Assembly: GCA_963747775.1 (NCBI GenBank)
Contig: CAVVGT010000016.1
Span: 434,001 to 498,000 of the forward strand
DNA from: JAGVSZ01 sp963747775
GTDB lineage: Bacteria > Pseudomonadota > Gammaproteobacteria > Burkholderiales > SG8-39
DNA length: 64,000 nt
Reading direction: 5' to 3'
Each line of letters opens with the position of its first letter. The stretch's first letter is position 1. The notes beneath the pieces were generated by a model. The model had not been told where the DNA came from, did no database searches, and worked only from the letters and a program-made list of their open reading frames with translations. The translations under genes were made by a program, and so were the position numbers. Below, piece after piece: positions 1 to 8,011 of the stretch.

Positions 1-2
1 CG

Positions 3-47
3 AGCTGCTGGGCGACGCTCGTCGAGCAGGTGCTGGCCAAGGCCTGA
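3..47 (+). CDS. 3' end of a truncated gene
   Basis: The first 47 bases keep one open frame that would end a protein in W-A-T-L-V-E-Q-V-L-A-K-A followed by TGA. The ending is helix-like and the stop lies only 14 nt before the convergent stop of the next gene, which fits a real gene end. Only 14 codons are visible, so the family cannot be named and chance is not excluded. Confidence 0.3.
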   Translation, partial: SCWATLVEQVLAKA

Positions 48-61
48 GCTCGCCTCGGGCC

Positions 62-547
62 TTAGCCGCCCGGCCGCACGTGGAGGAAACAGCAACCCTC
101 GTCGCCGGGGCGCCACGTGTCGGCGCTGAAAGCGAATCCCGCCGCCTCGAAGGTGCCGTTGTCCACCACTCCGGCGATGTGGCAGAGCCTTGCCACCTTC
201 GCATCGCTCAGGCCGGCCTCGAGCCACGCTTCTTTGAGCGGGCAGGCGTGGAACTTGATGTCCAGACCGCCGGCGTCGCAGCGGCGCACCTCGGGCTGGA
301 ACACGCGGCCGCCGTCCGGTACGAACGCGATGAACGCCTCGCGCAACCCGGCGAGATCGCGCGGGCCGAACCGCTTGAACTGCTGCCCGATCGCAAGGCC
401 GCGCTTATAGATCGCGCGCTTCAGAATCTCTTCGGCCTTCGCGGCGCCGAGTTCTGACTCGAGCTCGTCGTACACCGCGGCGTACACCAACGCGCGCGCC
501 TTCATCGCATTCTTCAGCTGGACCCGCAGCTCGTCGGCTTCGCTCAT
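62..547 (-). CDS. ATC hydrolase (L-2-amino-thiazoline-4-carboxylate hydrolase)-like protein
   Basis: 161-residue soluble protein. The C-terminal half has the cysteine/tryptophan pattern of the L-2-amino-thiazoline-4-carboxylic acid hydrolase family: HACPLKEAW, then LCHIAG with an Asn a few residues on (VVDNG), and finally GDEGCCFLHVR. Characterised members open the thiazoline ring on the route to L-cysteine, but most homologues are of unknown function, so substrate is inferred at family level only. I chose the ATG at 547 rather than the one 30 nt upstream because AAGGAG lies 8-13 nt before it. No signal peptide or membrane segment is visible. The gene is divergent from the quinone oxidoreductase starting at 628, leaving about 80 bp for two promoters. 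Nothing nearby indicates cysteine metabolism. Confidence 0.7.
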   Translation of the reverse strand: MSEADELRVQLKNAMKARALVYAAVYDELESELGAAKAEEILKRAIYKRGLAIGQQFKRFGPRDLAGLREAFIAFVPDGGRVFQPEVRRCDAGGLDIKFHACPLKEAWLEAGLSDAKVARLCHIAGVVDNGTFEAAGFAFSADTWRPGDEGCCFLHVRPGG

Positions 548-627
548 GGGCGCCTCTCCTTCACCGGAGCCTGGCATCTTAGGGGCGACGCCGCGATTCG
601 GCTACCATTTGCGCCTTTTCCGGAAGC

Positions 628-1626
628 ATGCACATGCGCTACATCGACCACGGACAGGGTGGCCCCGCAGGCGTGATGAAGCTCGCGGTCGGGCCACAGC
701 CACCGCTCAAGGCAGGCGAGGTATTGATCGAGGTGCAGTACGCCGGAGTCAACCGACCCGACGTGCTGCAACGCTCGGGCAGCTATCCGCCGCCGGCCGG
801 CGCCTCGCCGATCCTCGGTCTGGAGGTCGCGGGGCGGATCGTCGAGGTCGCGCCCGATGTCACGCAATGGAAACCGGGCGAGCTCGTTTGCGCACTCACC
901 CCGGGCGGTGGATATGCGGAGTACTGCACCACGCCCGCCGCACACTGTCTGCCGGTGCCGAAAGGCTTGTCGGTCAACCAAGCGGCATCGCTCCCCGAGA
1001 ACTGGTTCACCGTGTACGACAACGTGATGACGCGGGGTCGGCTGAAGGCGGGTGAGACGTTCCTGGTCCACGGCGGCTCGAGCGGTATCGGCCTCGCGGC
1101 AATCCAGGTCGGAAAGGTGCTCGCGGGCGCGACCGTGTACACCACGGTCGGGAACGCCGAAAAGGCCGAGTACTGCCGGAAGATGGGCGCGGACGTCGCG
1201 CTCAACTACCGTGACCAAGACTGGCCCGCGGAGATCGCGAGGCTCACCAACAAGCGTGGCGTCGACGTCATCCTCGACATGGTGGCGGGCGACTACGTGA
1301 TGAAGAACGTCCGCGCGCTCGCGCTCGAGGGGCGCCTCGTGCAGATCGCGTTCCTCAAGGAGAGCAAGCTCGCGGACTTCGATGCGATGCCGATCATGCT
1401 CAAGCGCCTCACCTACACCGGATCCACGCTGCGGCCGCGCACCGTCGCGCAGAAGGCCGTGATCGCCGCGGCGCTGGCGCGCGAGGTCTGGCCGCTGTTC
1501 GAGTCGGGCGAGCTCAAGAGCTGCTTGTATCGGACCTTCCCGCTCGCCGAGGCAAGCGCCGCGCACGCGCTCATGGAAAGCTCCACGCACATCGGCAAGA
1601 TCGTGCTGGAAGTGCGAGGACGGTAA
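628..1626 (+). CDS. NAD(P)H-quinone oxidoreductase, PIG3-type medium-chain dehydrogenase
   Basis: 332 residues, the usual size for the zinc-independent quinone oxidoreductase branch of the medium-chain dehydrogenase superfamily. The N-terminal GroES-like domain has AGVNRPDVLQRSG and PILGLEVAGRIVEV. The Rossmann domain has the nucleotide-binding loop HGGSSGIG at about residues 148-155. The catalytic and structural zinc cysteines of alcohol dehydrogenases are absent, and the pattern matches the PIG3/TP53I3 family. The expected reaction is one- or two-electron NADPH-dependent reduction of quinones in the cytoplasm, with physiological substrate unknown. GGAAG precedes the ATG at 628; a second in-frame ATG at 634 is possible. 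The gene stands alone and runs into the hairpin at 1633. Confidence 0.85.
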   Translation: MHMRYIDHGQGGPAGVMKLAVGPQPPLKAGEVLIEVQYAGVNRPDVLQRSGSYPPPAGASPILGLEVAGRIVEVAPDVTQWKPGELVCALTPGGGYAEYCTTPAAHCLPVPKGLSVNQAASLPENWFTVYDNVMTRGRLKAGETFLVHGGSSGIGLAAIQVGKVLAGATVYTTVGNAEKAEYCRKMGADVALNYRDQDWPAEIARLTNKRGVDVILDMVAGDYVMKNVRALALEGRLVQIAFLKESKLADFDAMPIMLKRLTYTGSTLRPRTVAQKAVIAAALAREVWPLFESGELKSCLYRTFPLAEASAAHALMESSTHIGKIVLEVRGR

Positions 1627-1632
1627 AACAAA

Positions 1633-1659
1633 CGGCCCCTCCCTTGGGGGGAGGGGCCG
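1633..1659. terminator. Convergent hairpin terminator
   Basis: An 11-bp perfect GC stem (CGGCCCCTCCC with its complement) with a 5-nt loop lies 7 nt after the oxidoreductase stop. On the minus strand it is followed by a T-rich run (TTTGTTTT), so it fits best as a rho-independent terminator for the small minus-strand genes. It can also serve the plus-strand gene. Confidence 0.7.
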
Positions 1660-1699
1660 AAACCCCGGTCTCGGGGGATGGGCTGAGGAAGCCCGGAAG

Positions 1700-1882
1700 T
1701 CAGTCGGCCGCGTGCGGTACGTGGTCCGGTGTGAGTGTCTTGTCCGACCGCGGTCCCGAGACGGGGCCGCGCACGTCGATCGAGGCAATGGAGTGTCCGA
1801 TGGCGAGCGCGGCGCCCCACGCGACCGCGGCGACCGAGCCCCAGAAGAACAGGTCCGAAATGTGGTTCAGGATCGTTTCCAT
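1700..1882 (-). CDS. Small single-pass membrane protein, unknown function
   Basis: 60-residue protein that I do not recognise. Residues about 10-30 form one hydrophobic helix rich in Ala, Trp and Gly (DLFFWGSVAAVAWGAALAIG). A polar, proline-containing tail of some 25 residues follows. The start is well supported: GAAGGAG sits 7 nt upstream of the ATG. It follows the 78-codon gene by 30 nt and precedes the strong minus-strand terminator at 1633-1659, so the two small genes probably form a two-gene transcription unit. Reality of the gene rests on the ribosome-binding site, membrane segment and terminator; function is unknown. Confidence 0.55.
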   Translation of the reverse strand: METILNHISDLFFWGSVAAVAWGAALAIGHSIASIDVRGPVSGPRSDKTLTPDHVPHAAD

Positions 1883-1912
1883 CGTCGGCTCCTTCGCTTG
1901 TCGGGACTGCGC

Positions 1913-2149
1913 TCAGAACCCCTGGATCAAATCGGCCGGCGCGCCTTCGGGCGACGGGAACTGGGTCGGGAAGTAGGTGATTGTGCTTTCGACCGGCGCG
2001 GCGAACGCTTGCGACACGATCTGCGGCACGCCGTCGCTGCAGGCGCTGACGAGGAGCACGCTCGCCGCGAACGCACCTGCGATGGCCGCCTTCAGGAGGC
2101 GCGCGAATTCGGACCCGGTGATCGAGAGGTTGCTGTTGCGGGTGTTCAT
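1913..2149 (-). CDS. Small predicted lipoprotein or secreted protein, unknown function
   Basis: 78 residues. After a charged N-terminus comes a hydrophobic stretch ending in VLLVSAC, which fits a lipobox (V-S-A-C) with Cys at about residue 37. The n-region is unusually long for a lipoprotein, so a single anchor or ordinary signal peptide is also possible. The remaining 40 residues are low in charge and Pro-rich near the end (PTQFPSPEGAP). A strong AAGGAG lies 7 nt upstream of the ATG. It heads the small two-gene unit with the 60-residue membrane protein. A Crp/Fnr-like palindrome lies about 140 bp upstream. Not recognised as any named family. Confidence 0.55.
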   Translation of the reverse strand: MNTRNSNLSITGSEFARLLKAAIAGAFAASVLLVSACSDGVPQIVSQAFAAPVESTITYFPTQFPSPEGAPADLIQGF

Positions 2150-2290
2150 GGTCTGCTCCTTTTCGTTTGGGTGGGGCCGATCGATGCGATCGACGTGAGC
2201 CCATCTTGCAGGAGCGGGACGCGCGAAAGTCGCCAGTAATGGCGCGCGGCTTGTGATCTAGTTACAAACCGGGCCCGAGGGCAGGCCGGG

Positions 2291-2308
2291 GCGTGACAAG
2301 CGTCACGC
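2291..2308. promoter_or_regulatory. Candidate Crp/Fnr-family operator
   Basis: GCGTGAC-AAGC-GTCACGC is a perfect 7-bp inverted repeat. It contains the GTGA-N6-TCAC arrangement shared by Crp/Fnr-superfamily binding sites. It lies 15 nt past the stop of the Crp/Fnr regulator and upstream of the small-protein genes. No T tract follows on either strand, which argues against a simple terminator. A second imperfect palindrome (TTGT...ACAA) lies at 2251-2267. Assignment is inference. Confidence 0.35.
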
Positions 2309-2322
2309 AATCGGTGAACGCG

Positions 2323-2979
2323 CTACCAGTTCGGCGGCAGCGGCTTGCGCAAGGTGATGAGCTTATCCGAGACGGAGATGTAACCGCCCTCGCTCAGGTC
2401 CTTCAGAAGGCGGCTGATCATCTCGCGCGAAGAGCCGACGCGATCCGCGATCTCCTGATGCGTCAGCTTCTCGGGGATCAGGCGCGTGCCGTCGCGCTCG
2501 ACGGCGAGGCTGTCGAACAGCCGGCGCACCCGGCCGTACACGTCGAGCAGCGCGAGGTCGCGTGCGCTCTCGGTGGCGCGGCGCGCGCGGCGGATCACCT
2601 TGGCGAGCAGTTCGAACGCGAACTCCGGATGCTTCGCGATGTGATCCTTGAGCGTGACGCGCGTGACCACCGAGCAGGTCGTGGGCTCCAGCGTCATGAC
2701 CGACGCGGAGCGCGGCCCGCCATCGAGCGCCATCTCGCCCACGTACTCGCCGGGGCCGTGAATGTCGAACACGATCTCGCGGTCGTCGACGCCGGTCGCA
2801 AACACTTTTACCCGACCGGCAAGAACGATATAGAGGGTGTCGCCGTGGTCACCCTCCTGCAGCATCACGACGTCTTTGCGGTATTGCTGCATGCGGCCGC
2901 GCGCCGCAAGCTCGCGCAGCGCGGGCGATTCGAGGGCGGCGACAAGTTGTTCGGCGTCGGGAGCGCTCGAGTTCGGCAT
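2323..2979 (-). CDS. Crp/Fnr-family transcriptional regulator
   Basis: 218 residues, standard length. Residues about 15-130 form a cyclic-nucleotide-type beta-barrel with the glycine-rich cassette GEYVGEMALDGGPRSA, including the GE and RSA positions of a phosphate-binding cassette. Residues about 165-200 carry the winged-helix motif (LTHQEIADRVGSSREMISRL), with the Crp-type SREMISR recognition helix. There is no N-terminal CxxxC cluster, so an Fnr-like oxygen-sensing Fe-S centre is unlikely. The gene is divergent from the SulP-cNMP fusion at 3060, with about 80 bp between starts. It may regulate that transporter, the small-protein genes downstream, or itself. The ATG has only a weak ribosome-binding site. 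Confidence 0.85.
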   Translation of the reverse strand: MPNSSAPDAEQLVAALESPALRELAARGRMQQYRKDVVMLQEGDHGDTLYIVLAGRVKVFATGVDDREIVFDIHGPGEYVGEMALDGGPRSASVMTLEPTTCSVVTRVTLKDHIAKHPEFAFELLAKVIRRARRATESARDLALLDVYGRVRRLFDSLAVERDGTRLIPEKLTHQEIADRVGSSREMISRLLKDLSEGGYISVSDKLITLRKPLPPNW

Positions 2980-3059
2980 GGTCGGAGCATTCTAGAGCAA
3001 CGACCTTCGAGGTGCCCAGCGCCTGCGCGCACCGCTCGCCGGTGTAACATCCGCCGCCG

Positions 3060-5309
3060 GTGAATGGCGGCGAGTTCGGAGAAGTGCTCGACACCGCGAT
3101 GGCAGCAGAAACACAGCAGGGCGGGCCCGCCGCGCACCTGCGCGGCGAGGCGGCCGGCGGCCTCGCAAGCGCCATTCCCGGCCTCGTCCACGCGCTCACG
3201 CTCGGTGTTCTTGCGTTCGCCCCGCTCGGGCCGGATCACGTCGAGATCGCGATTCGCGCCGGTTTTGCGGCCGCGATCTACGGCGGGATCGCCGCGACGA
3301 TCTTTTCCGGGACGCCCCTGCCGGCGACCGGTCCCCGGGCGTCGACGAGCCTCATCCTCGCAGGGTTCGTGACCACGCTCGCGGCCGACCCTGGGCTCGG
3401 CGTGCCCCAGGCGCTCGCCCTCACCGCCCTCTGCACCGCCCTCGCCGGCGCGCTGCAGATCCTGTTCGGCACCCTGCGCCTGGGAACGCTCGCGAAGTTC
3501 GTGCCATACCCGGTCATCGGCGGATTCATGTGCGGGGTCGCGTTCCTGATCGCGCTGTCCCAGCTGCCTCACCTCCTCGGAGTCGTCCCGGGCGCGCTAC
3601 GCGGCGCGTCCCTCGCATGGCTCACTGCCGTCCAGCCGCTAAGTGCGGTCGTCGGCGTCGCGACCGCGGCGATCATCTGGATCATCGGGTGGCGCTGGAA
3701 GCGGCTGCCTGCCGCGCTCCTCGGGCTGCTGGCGGGAACCGCCGTGTACTACGTGCTCCGCGCCGCCGTCGGTAACGGCGCCGGAAGTCCTGTGGTCGGC
3801 CCCGTCCCGGGTGGGCTGCCCCTTCCGACCGCCCTCGGGAACGTCATCGATCTGGCCGGCACACCCGCACTTGCCAATCACCTCCCGGGGCTCGTCGCGA
3901 CGGGGGCAGTCATCGCGATCATCGGCTCGCTCGATAGCCTGCTTGCCGCGTCGGCGATCGACGTGGTGGCCGGCGTACGACATCGGAGCAACCGCGAGTT
4001 GGTTGCCCAGGGCGTCGGAAACATCGTGTCGGCGCTTTTCGCCGGCGTTCCGGTCGCGCTGTCGCCGACGCGAGCGATTCCCGCGTTCCGGGCGGGAGGG
4101 CGAACGCGCGCGATCGGCTATGTCGCGGCGGCGCTGCTCGCCGCAGTTCTGCTCGCCGGCAGCGATGCCTTGGCTTACCTGCCCCTCGCGGTCTTGGGCG
4201 GGGTCATGTTGACCGTCGCGTGGGGTTTGGTGGACGTGTGGACCCGGGGCCTCGTGCGGCGCCTCGTGGCGGGAGACCGCGACCGGACCCTGCTCTGGAG
4301 CGCAGCCGTGGTCGTGCTCGTCGCCACGATCACCGTGCTGGTCAACTTCGTGATCGCCGTGACCGCCGGCGTGTTCCTTTCAATGGCGCTGTTCATCGCA
4401 TCGATGAACCGCTCGCTGGTGCGCACCGTACAGAACGGTGCGGCGCGGCCCTCGCGGCGCATCTACGGCCCCGATGAAACACGTGCACTCGCCGATACGC
4501 GGCGCAAGATCGTGATCGTCGAGCTCGAGGGCGCGCTGTTCTTCGGCAGCGCCGAGCGCCTCGGCGCGGAGGTCGAGCCCCTTGCCCCCGCCGCGAGCTT
4601 CGTCGTGCTCGACTTCCACCGCGTCAACTCGATCGACGCGACCGGTGCGATCGCGCTGGAGCAGCTCGCGCTGCGGCTCGCCGCCTCGGGCGCGACCCTG
4701 CTGCTGGCGAGCATCACTCCGGAAGGGCGCCATGGCCTCGCGCTCGTCGCCGCAGGTACCTTCTTGAAACCGGGCGCGCGGCGGTGGTTCGTCGATGCCG
4801 ACCAGGCGATCAGCTGGGCGGAGGATCGTCTGCTCGGGACCGCCCGCAGCGTGTCGTCCGCGGAGATTCCGCTGGAGCGCCTTTCCCTCGCCGCGGGACT
4901 GAACGAGGACGAGCGCGCCTCGCTGCGGCGCTCGCTCCGGCGCGCGGAGCTCAATGCGGACGAGGTGCTGTTCCGCGAAGGCGAACCCGGCGACAAGCTC
5001 TACCTGCTCGCCCGCGGAGCAGTATCGATCCTGGTCCGCGGCGGCGGTCAGCAACGCCGCATCGTGACCTTCGCGCCCGGCTCGGTGTTCGGCGAAGCCG
5101 CGATGCTCGACGGCGCGCCGCGCTCGGCCACTGCGACTGCCCTGGAGGATACGGTCGTCTACAGCCTGTCGCGCCGCGCGCTCGACGCGCTGGCACGCAG
5201 CGACCCGGAGCTCGCCACCAAGCTGCTGGTGAATCTCGGGCGTCACCTCTCGGCGCGTTTGCGCCAGACCACCGATACGCTGCGCGAGTTGGTCGACTCG
5301 AGAGGCTAG
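3060..5309 (+). CDS. SulP-family anion transporter fused to STAS and cyclic-nucleotide-binding domains
   Basis: 749 residues. Residues about 35-460 are the multi-span SulP/SLC26 transporter core; sequences such as TPLPATGPRAS and PYPVIGGFMCGVAF are typical. Residues about 470-590 form a STAS domain (VIVELEGALFFGSAERL, then VVLDFHRVNSIDATGA). Residues about 610-745 form a Crp-like cNMP domain with the cassette FGEAAMLDGAPRSATA near residue 676, which keeps the Gly-Glu and Arg-Ser-Ala ligand positions. It probably moves sulfate, bicarbonate or a dicarboxylate across the inner membrane, gated by a cyclic nucleotide; the substrate cannot be read from sequence. The start is uncertain: GTG at 3060 or ATG at 3099, neither with a convincing Shine-Dalgarno. 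Its TAG stop shares CTAG with the convergent livM stop. Confidence 0.85.
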   Translation: MNGGEFGEVLDTAMAAETQQGGPAAHLRGEAAGGLASAIPGLVHALTLGVLAFAPLGPDHVEIAIRAGFAAAIYGGIAATIFSGTPLPATGPRASTSLILAGFVTTLAADPGLGVPQALALTALCTALAGALQILFGTLRLGTLAKFVPYPVIGGFMCGVAFLIALSQLPHLLGVVPGALRGASLAWLTAVQPLSAVVGVATAAIIWIIGWRWKRLPAALLGLLAGTAVYYVLRAAVGNGAGSPVVGPVPGGLPLPTALGNVIDLAGTPALANHLPGLVATGAVIAIIGSLDSLLAASAIDVVAGVRHRSNRELVAQGVGNIVSALFAGVPVALSPTRAIPAFRAGGRTRAIGYVAAALLAAVLLAGSDALAYLPLAVLGGVMLTVAWGLVDVWTRGLVRRLVAGDRDRTLLWSAAVVVLVATITVLVNFVIAVTAGVFLSMALFIASMNRSLVRTVQNGAARPSRRIYGPDETRALADTRRKIVIVELEGALFFGSAERLGAEVEPLAPAASFVVLDFHRVNSIDATGAIALEQLALRLAASGATLLLASITPEGRHGLALVAAGTFLKPGARRWFVDADQAISWAEDRLLGTARSVSSAEIPLERLSLAAGLNEDERASLRRSLRRAELNADEVLFREGEPGDKLYLLARGAVSILVRGGGQQRRIVTFAPGSVFGEAAMLDGAPRSATATALEDTVVYSLSRRALDALARSDPELATKLLVNLGRHLSARLRQTTDTLRELVDSRG

Positions 5310-6304
5310 CCGCGGACCCGCGCGGGCGCGGGCGGCGGGGCGGACGTGCGCTTGCGCCAGCGTTCGCTGAGCTTGCCGAGGATCCCGGCCGGCATGTAGA
5401 TGATGAACAGCACAAGCAGCGCCCCGTAGATGAAGGTATCGAGGCCGTGCACGTCGTGGCCGATGCCGACGCGCAGGCCCTCCGCGAGGAGCAGCGTGAA
5501 CACCGCGCCGACCGTCGGGCCGAGCTGCACGAACATCCCGCCCGCGATCACCGCGAACACGATCTGGAGCGAGATCCCGATACCGGAAACGGTGTCCGGA
5601 TTGACGTAGAGCTGGTACTGCCCGTACAGCACGCCGCCGAAGGCGGTCATCGCGGCCGACAGGATCGTGATCATCAGCTTGGTGCGCGTCACGTTCACGC
5701 CTACCGACGCCGCAGCGTCTTCCTCCTGGCTGATCGCCTCCATTGCGTAGCGCGCCATGCTCCGGTCCACGCGGCGCCACACCCATAGCGCGGCGAGCCA
5801 GCAGGCGAGCATCACGTAGAACCAGACCTCCTTATTCGCGAACTGCAGTGCGTAGAGCGAGTACGACTCCCCGCCCGCAAGCGCGGTGTTCGGCGTCACG
5901 CCCAACGATCCACCGCTCTGGTCGCGCAACGCGACGATGATCAGGCGCGCGATCTCGGACAGGGCAAGCGTGACGAGCGCGAAGTAGTGACCGATGATCC
6001 TGAAGCGGAAGCACGGATAGCCGATCAGCACGGCCACGGCCGCCGCCAGCGCCACGCCGACCACCATGCCGATCCACGGCGTGATGCCGAAGTGGTTCCA
6101 GAGCATGGTGACGGTGTACGCGCCAATGCCGAGGAACGCACCGTGCCCGAACGACACCAGCCCGAAGCGCCCCATCAGCGACCAGCTCGTGTACACGAAG
6201 CTCCACACCAGGATCATGATCGCCAGGTGCAGGGCGTAGTTGCCCAAGCCCATCCAGGGCACGAGCGCGAGCAGCGCGAGCAGGATCCAGGGGGTCGCGC
6301 GCAT
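5306..6304 (-). CDS. livM: Branched-chain amino acid ABC transporter permease LivM (operon 1)
   Basis: 332-residue inner-membrane permease of the LivM type. It has about nine hydrophobic segments and the family motifs GLVSFGHGAFLGIGAYT near residue 50, GYPCFRFRIIGHYFALVTLALSEI near 105-125, and a cytoplasmic EAISQEEDAAASVGV coupling-helix region that contacts the ATPases. It pairs with LivH to form the translocation path for an amino acid or related amide or aromatic acid. It is the last gene of operon 1. Its GAGG ribosome-binding site lies at the end of a 35-codon linker ORF whose stop is 4 nt before this ATG, so translation is probably coupled to that ORF and through it to livH. Confidence 0.9.
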   Translation of the reverse strand: MRATPWILLALLALVPWMGLGNYALHLAIMILVWSFVYTSWSLMGRFGLVSFGHGAFLGIGAYTVTMLWNHFGITPWIGMVVGVALAAAVAVLIGYPCFRFRIIGHYFALVTLALSEIARLIIVALRDQSGGSLGVTPNTALAGGESYSLYALQFANKEVWFYVMLACWLAALWVWRRVDRSMARYAMEAISQEEDAAASVGVNVTRTKLMITILSAAMTAFGGVLYGQYQLYVNPDTVSGIGISLQIVFAVIAGGMFVQLGPTVGAVFTLLLAEGLRVGIGHDVHGLDTFIYGALLVLFIIYMPAGILGKLSERWRKRTSAPPPAPARVRG

Positions 6305-6308
6305 CGCC

Positions 6309-6416
6309 TCAGGCCTTCTTCGCGAGCAGCCCTTGAGGACGACCCGAACGACCGGCCGCGCTGCACGGCACCCTCGCGCGGCCTGTCACTGCGTCGCGGC
6401 AGCGTGCGCTCGTCAT
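6309..6416 (-). CDS. 35-codon linker ORF between livH and livM with a copy of the LivH tail
   Basis: The ATG overlaps the livH stop (ATGA) and the TGA lies 4 nt before the livM ATG, so the ORF bridges the 108-nt gap exactly. Its last residues are RPQGLLAKKA. The LivH C-terminus is RPQGLLAKKS, and the shared nine codons differ only at synonymous positions. The middle part (MTSARCRDAVTGRARV) is not recognisable. It is either a coupling or leader peptide, or a remnant of a second livH end. No separate ribosome-binding site is needed if translation is coupled. Confidence 0.4.
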   Translation of the reverse strand: MTSARCRDAVTGRARVPCSAAGRSGRPQGLLAKKA

Positions 6417-7282
6417 GACTTCTTCGCCAGCAGTCCCTGCGGGCGTACGAACATCATGACGATGAAAAACAGGAACGCCATGACGTAGCCCCACTCGATG
6501 TGGAAGAAGAACCCGCCCACCGAAATGAGCTGGGCGAAGATGAACGCCGCCACGAACCCGCCGACCATGTTCCCGAGGCCGCCGAGGACGCAGATCAGGA
6601 AAGTGATCGGACCGAACGAGAGCCCGATCGCCGGGTGCACGTCGTACTGCAGGACGAGCAGGCAGGCGCCCAGACCGGCGAGGCCGCCTCCGATCGCGGA
6701 CGTGACGATGTAGATCCGCGCCGGGCTCACGCCCATCAGCGGCATGATCGCGCGGTCCTGGCTGATCGCGCGGATCGCGGTCCCGAGATAGGTCTTCCTG
6801 AGGAACAGGTAGAGCAGCGTCATCGCTACAAACGCGGTGAGCGCGGCGAAGATGCGCGAGTACGGCAGGTAGATCTCCCCGAGCTGCAGCGAGGGCAGGC
6901 TCAGGCCGAGGTTGCGGAACTGCACGCCGAATGCGAGCGTCGCCGCCGCCTGTAGGAAGAACAGCACCCCTCCGGTGACGAGCAGTTGATTGATCGGCTC
7001 GGAGTTGAGCACCGGTCGGATAACGAGCACGTGCAACAGCACGCCCAGCACTGCGACGACCAGGATTCCGGCGGCGAAGGCGACGACGAGCGGCAACTTG
7101 TAGACCACGTACATGAAGTAGACGGTGTACATCCCGACCATCATCAGCTCCGCGTAGCAGATCCAGACTACGTCGATCACGCCGAACACGAGATTGAGTC
7201 CGAGCGCGAGCAGGGCGAGCACGCCGCCGAAGAGCAGCCCGTTCAGCACTGCCTCGAGTAAGAAGATGTCGAAGATTGGCAT
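6413..7282 (-). CDS. livH: Branched-chain amino acid ABC transporter permease LivH (operon 1)
   Basis: 289-residue integral membrane permease of the LivH family. Around eight hydrophobic segments are visible. Family features include the N-terminal EAVLNGLLFGGVLALLALGLNLVFGVIDV, the coupling region IRAISQDRAIMPLMGV near residue 190, and GPITFLICVLGGLGNMVGGF near 230. The C-terminus FVRPQGLLAKKS is the usual LivH ending. The ATG at 7282 overlaps the livF stop (ATGA), and its own stop overlaps the linker ORF start, so livF, livH, linker and livM look translationally chained. It would form a heterodimer with LivM in the inner membrane, energised by LivF and LivG. Confidence 0.9.
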   Translation of the reverse strand: MPIFDIFLLEAVLNGLLFGGVLALLALGLNLVFGVIDVVWICYAELMMVGMYTVYFMYVVYKLPLVVAFAAGILVVAVLGVLLHVLVIRPVLNSEPINQLLVTGGVLFFLQAAATLAFGVQFRNLGLSLPSLQLGEIYLPYSRIFAALTAFVAMTLLYLFLRKTYLGTAIRAISQDRAIMPLMGVSPARIYIVTSAIGGGLAGLGACLLVLQYDVHPAIGLSFGPITFLICVLGGLGNMVGGFVAAFIFAQLISVGGFFFHIEWGYVMAFLFFIVMMFVRPQGLLAKKS

Positions 7283-7986
7283 CAGAGCCCCACGTAAGCC
7301 CGCCGGATGTCGTCGCTCGCAGCGAGGTCCGCCGCGCGCCCGCTTGCCTTGATGCGCCCGACCTCGAGCAGGTAGGCGCGGTCGACCACTTTGAGCACCT
7401 GCTGGACGTTCTGCTCGACGATCAGCACCGTGTAGCCCTCGGCGCGCAGGCGATGCACGAGCTCGAAGATGCGCTGGACGATCACCGGCGCAAGTCCGGC
7501 CGACGGCTCATCGAGGAGCAGGAGCCGCGGTTTCGACATGAGGCCGCGCGCGATCGCGCACATCTGCTGTTCCCCGCCGGACAGCGTACCGGCGAGCTGC
7601 TCGCGCCGCTCCTTGAGCCGCGGGAACAGCTCGTACACGTGCTCCAGCCGCACGGCGAAGTGCGCGCGCGCGGAGGCCACATAGGCGCCCATGCGCAGGT
7701 TCTCCTCGACCGTGAGGCGCGGGAACAGGCGGCGATTCTCGGGCACGTGTGCGATCCCGAGCTCGATCACTCGATGCGGCTCGACCTCGTTCACCCGAAC
7801 GCCCTCCATCAGGATCTCGCCGGCGGCAGCATCGATGAGCTTCGAGATCACCCGCAGCAGCGTCGTTTTCCCTGCGCCGTTCGGCCCGATCACCGCGACC
7901 GCCTCGCCGGCGTCGACTTTGAGCGAGACCCCGAACAGCGCCTGGAAGGTGCCGTAGCCCGCGGAGAGGTCGCGAAGCTCTAGCAT
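7282..7986 (-). CDS. livF: Branched-chain amino acid ABC transporter ATP-binding protein LivF (operon 1)
   Basis: 234-residue cytoplasmic ATPase of the LivF type. In order: Walker A GPNGAGKTT near residue 35, Q-loop region, family segment GIAHVPENRRLFPRLTVEENL, ABC signature LSGGEQQM near 135, Walker B LLLLDEPSAGL near 155, and switch His in LIVEQNV near 190. The signature and the VEENL stretch separate LivF from LivG. It follows livG by 25 nt and overlaps livH by 4 nt. It works with the adjacent LivG as a heterodimeric motor for the LivH/LivM permease pair. Confidence 0.9.
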   Translation of the reverse strand: MLELRDLSAGYGTFQALFGVSLKVDAGEAVAVIGPNGAGKTTLLRVISKLIDAAAGEILMEGVRVNEVEPHRVIELGIAHVPENRRLFPRLTVEENLRMGAYVASARAHFAVRLEHVYELFPRLKERREQLAGTLSGGEQQMCAIARGLMSKPRLLLLDEPSAGLAPVIVQRIFELVHRLRAEGYTVLIVEQNVQQVLKVVDRAYLLEVGRIKASGRAADLAASDDIRRAYVGL

Positions 7987-8011
7987 CGGCCCGCCATTCC
8001 GGCAACGATGC

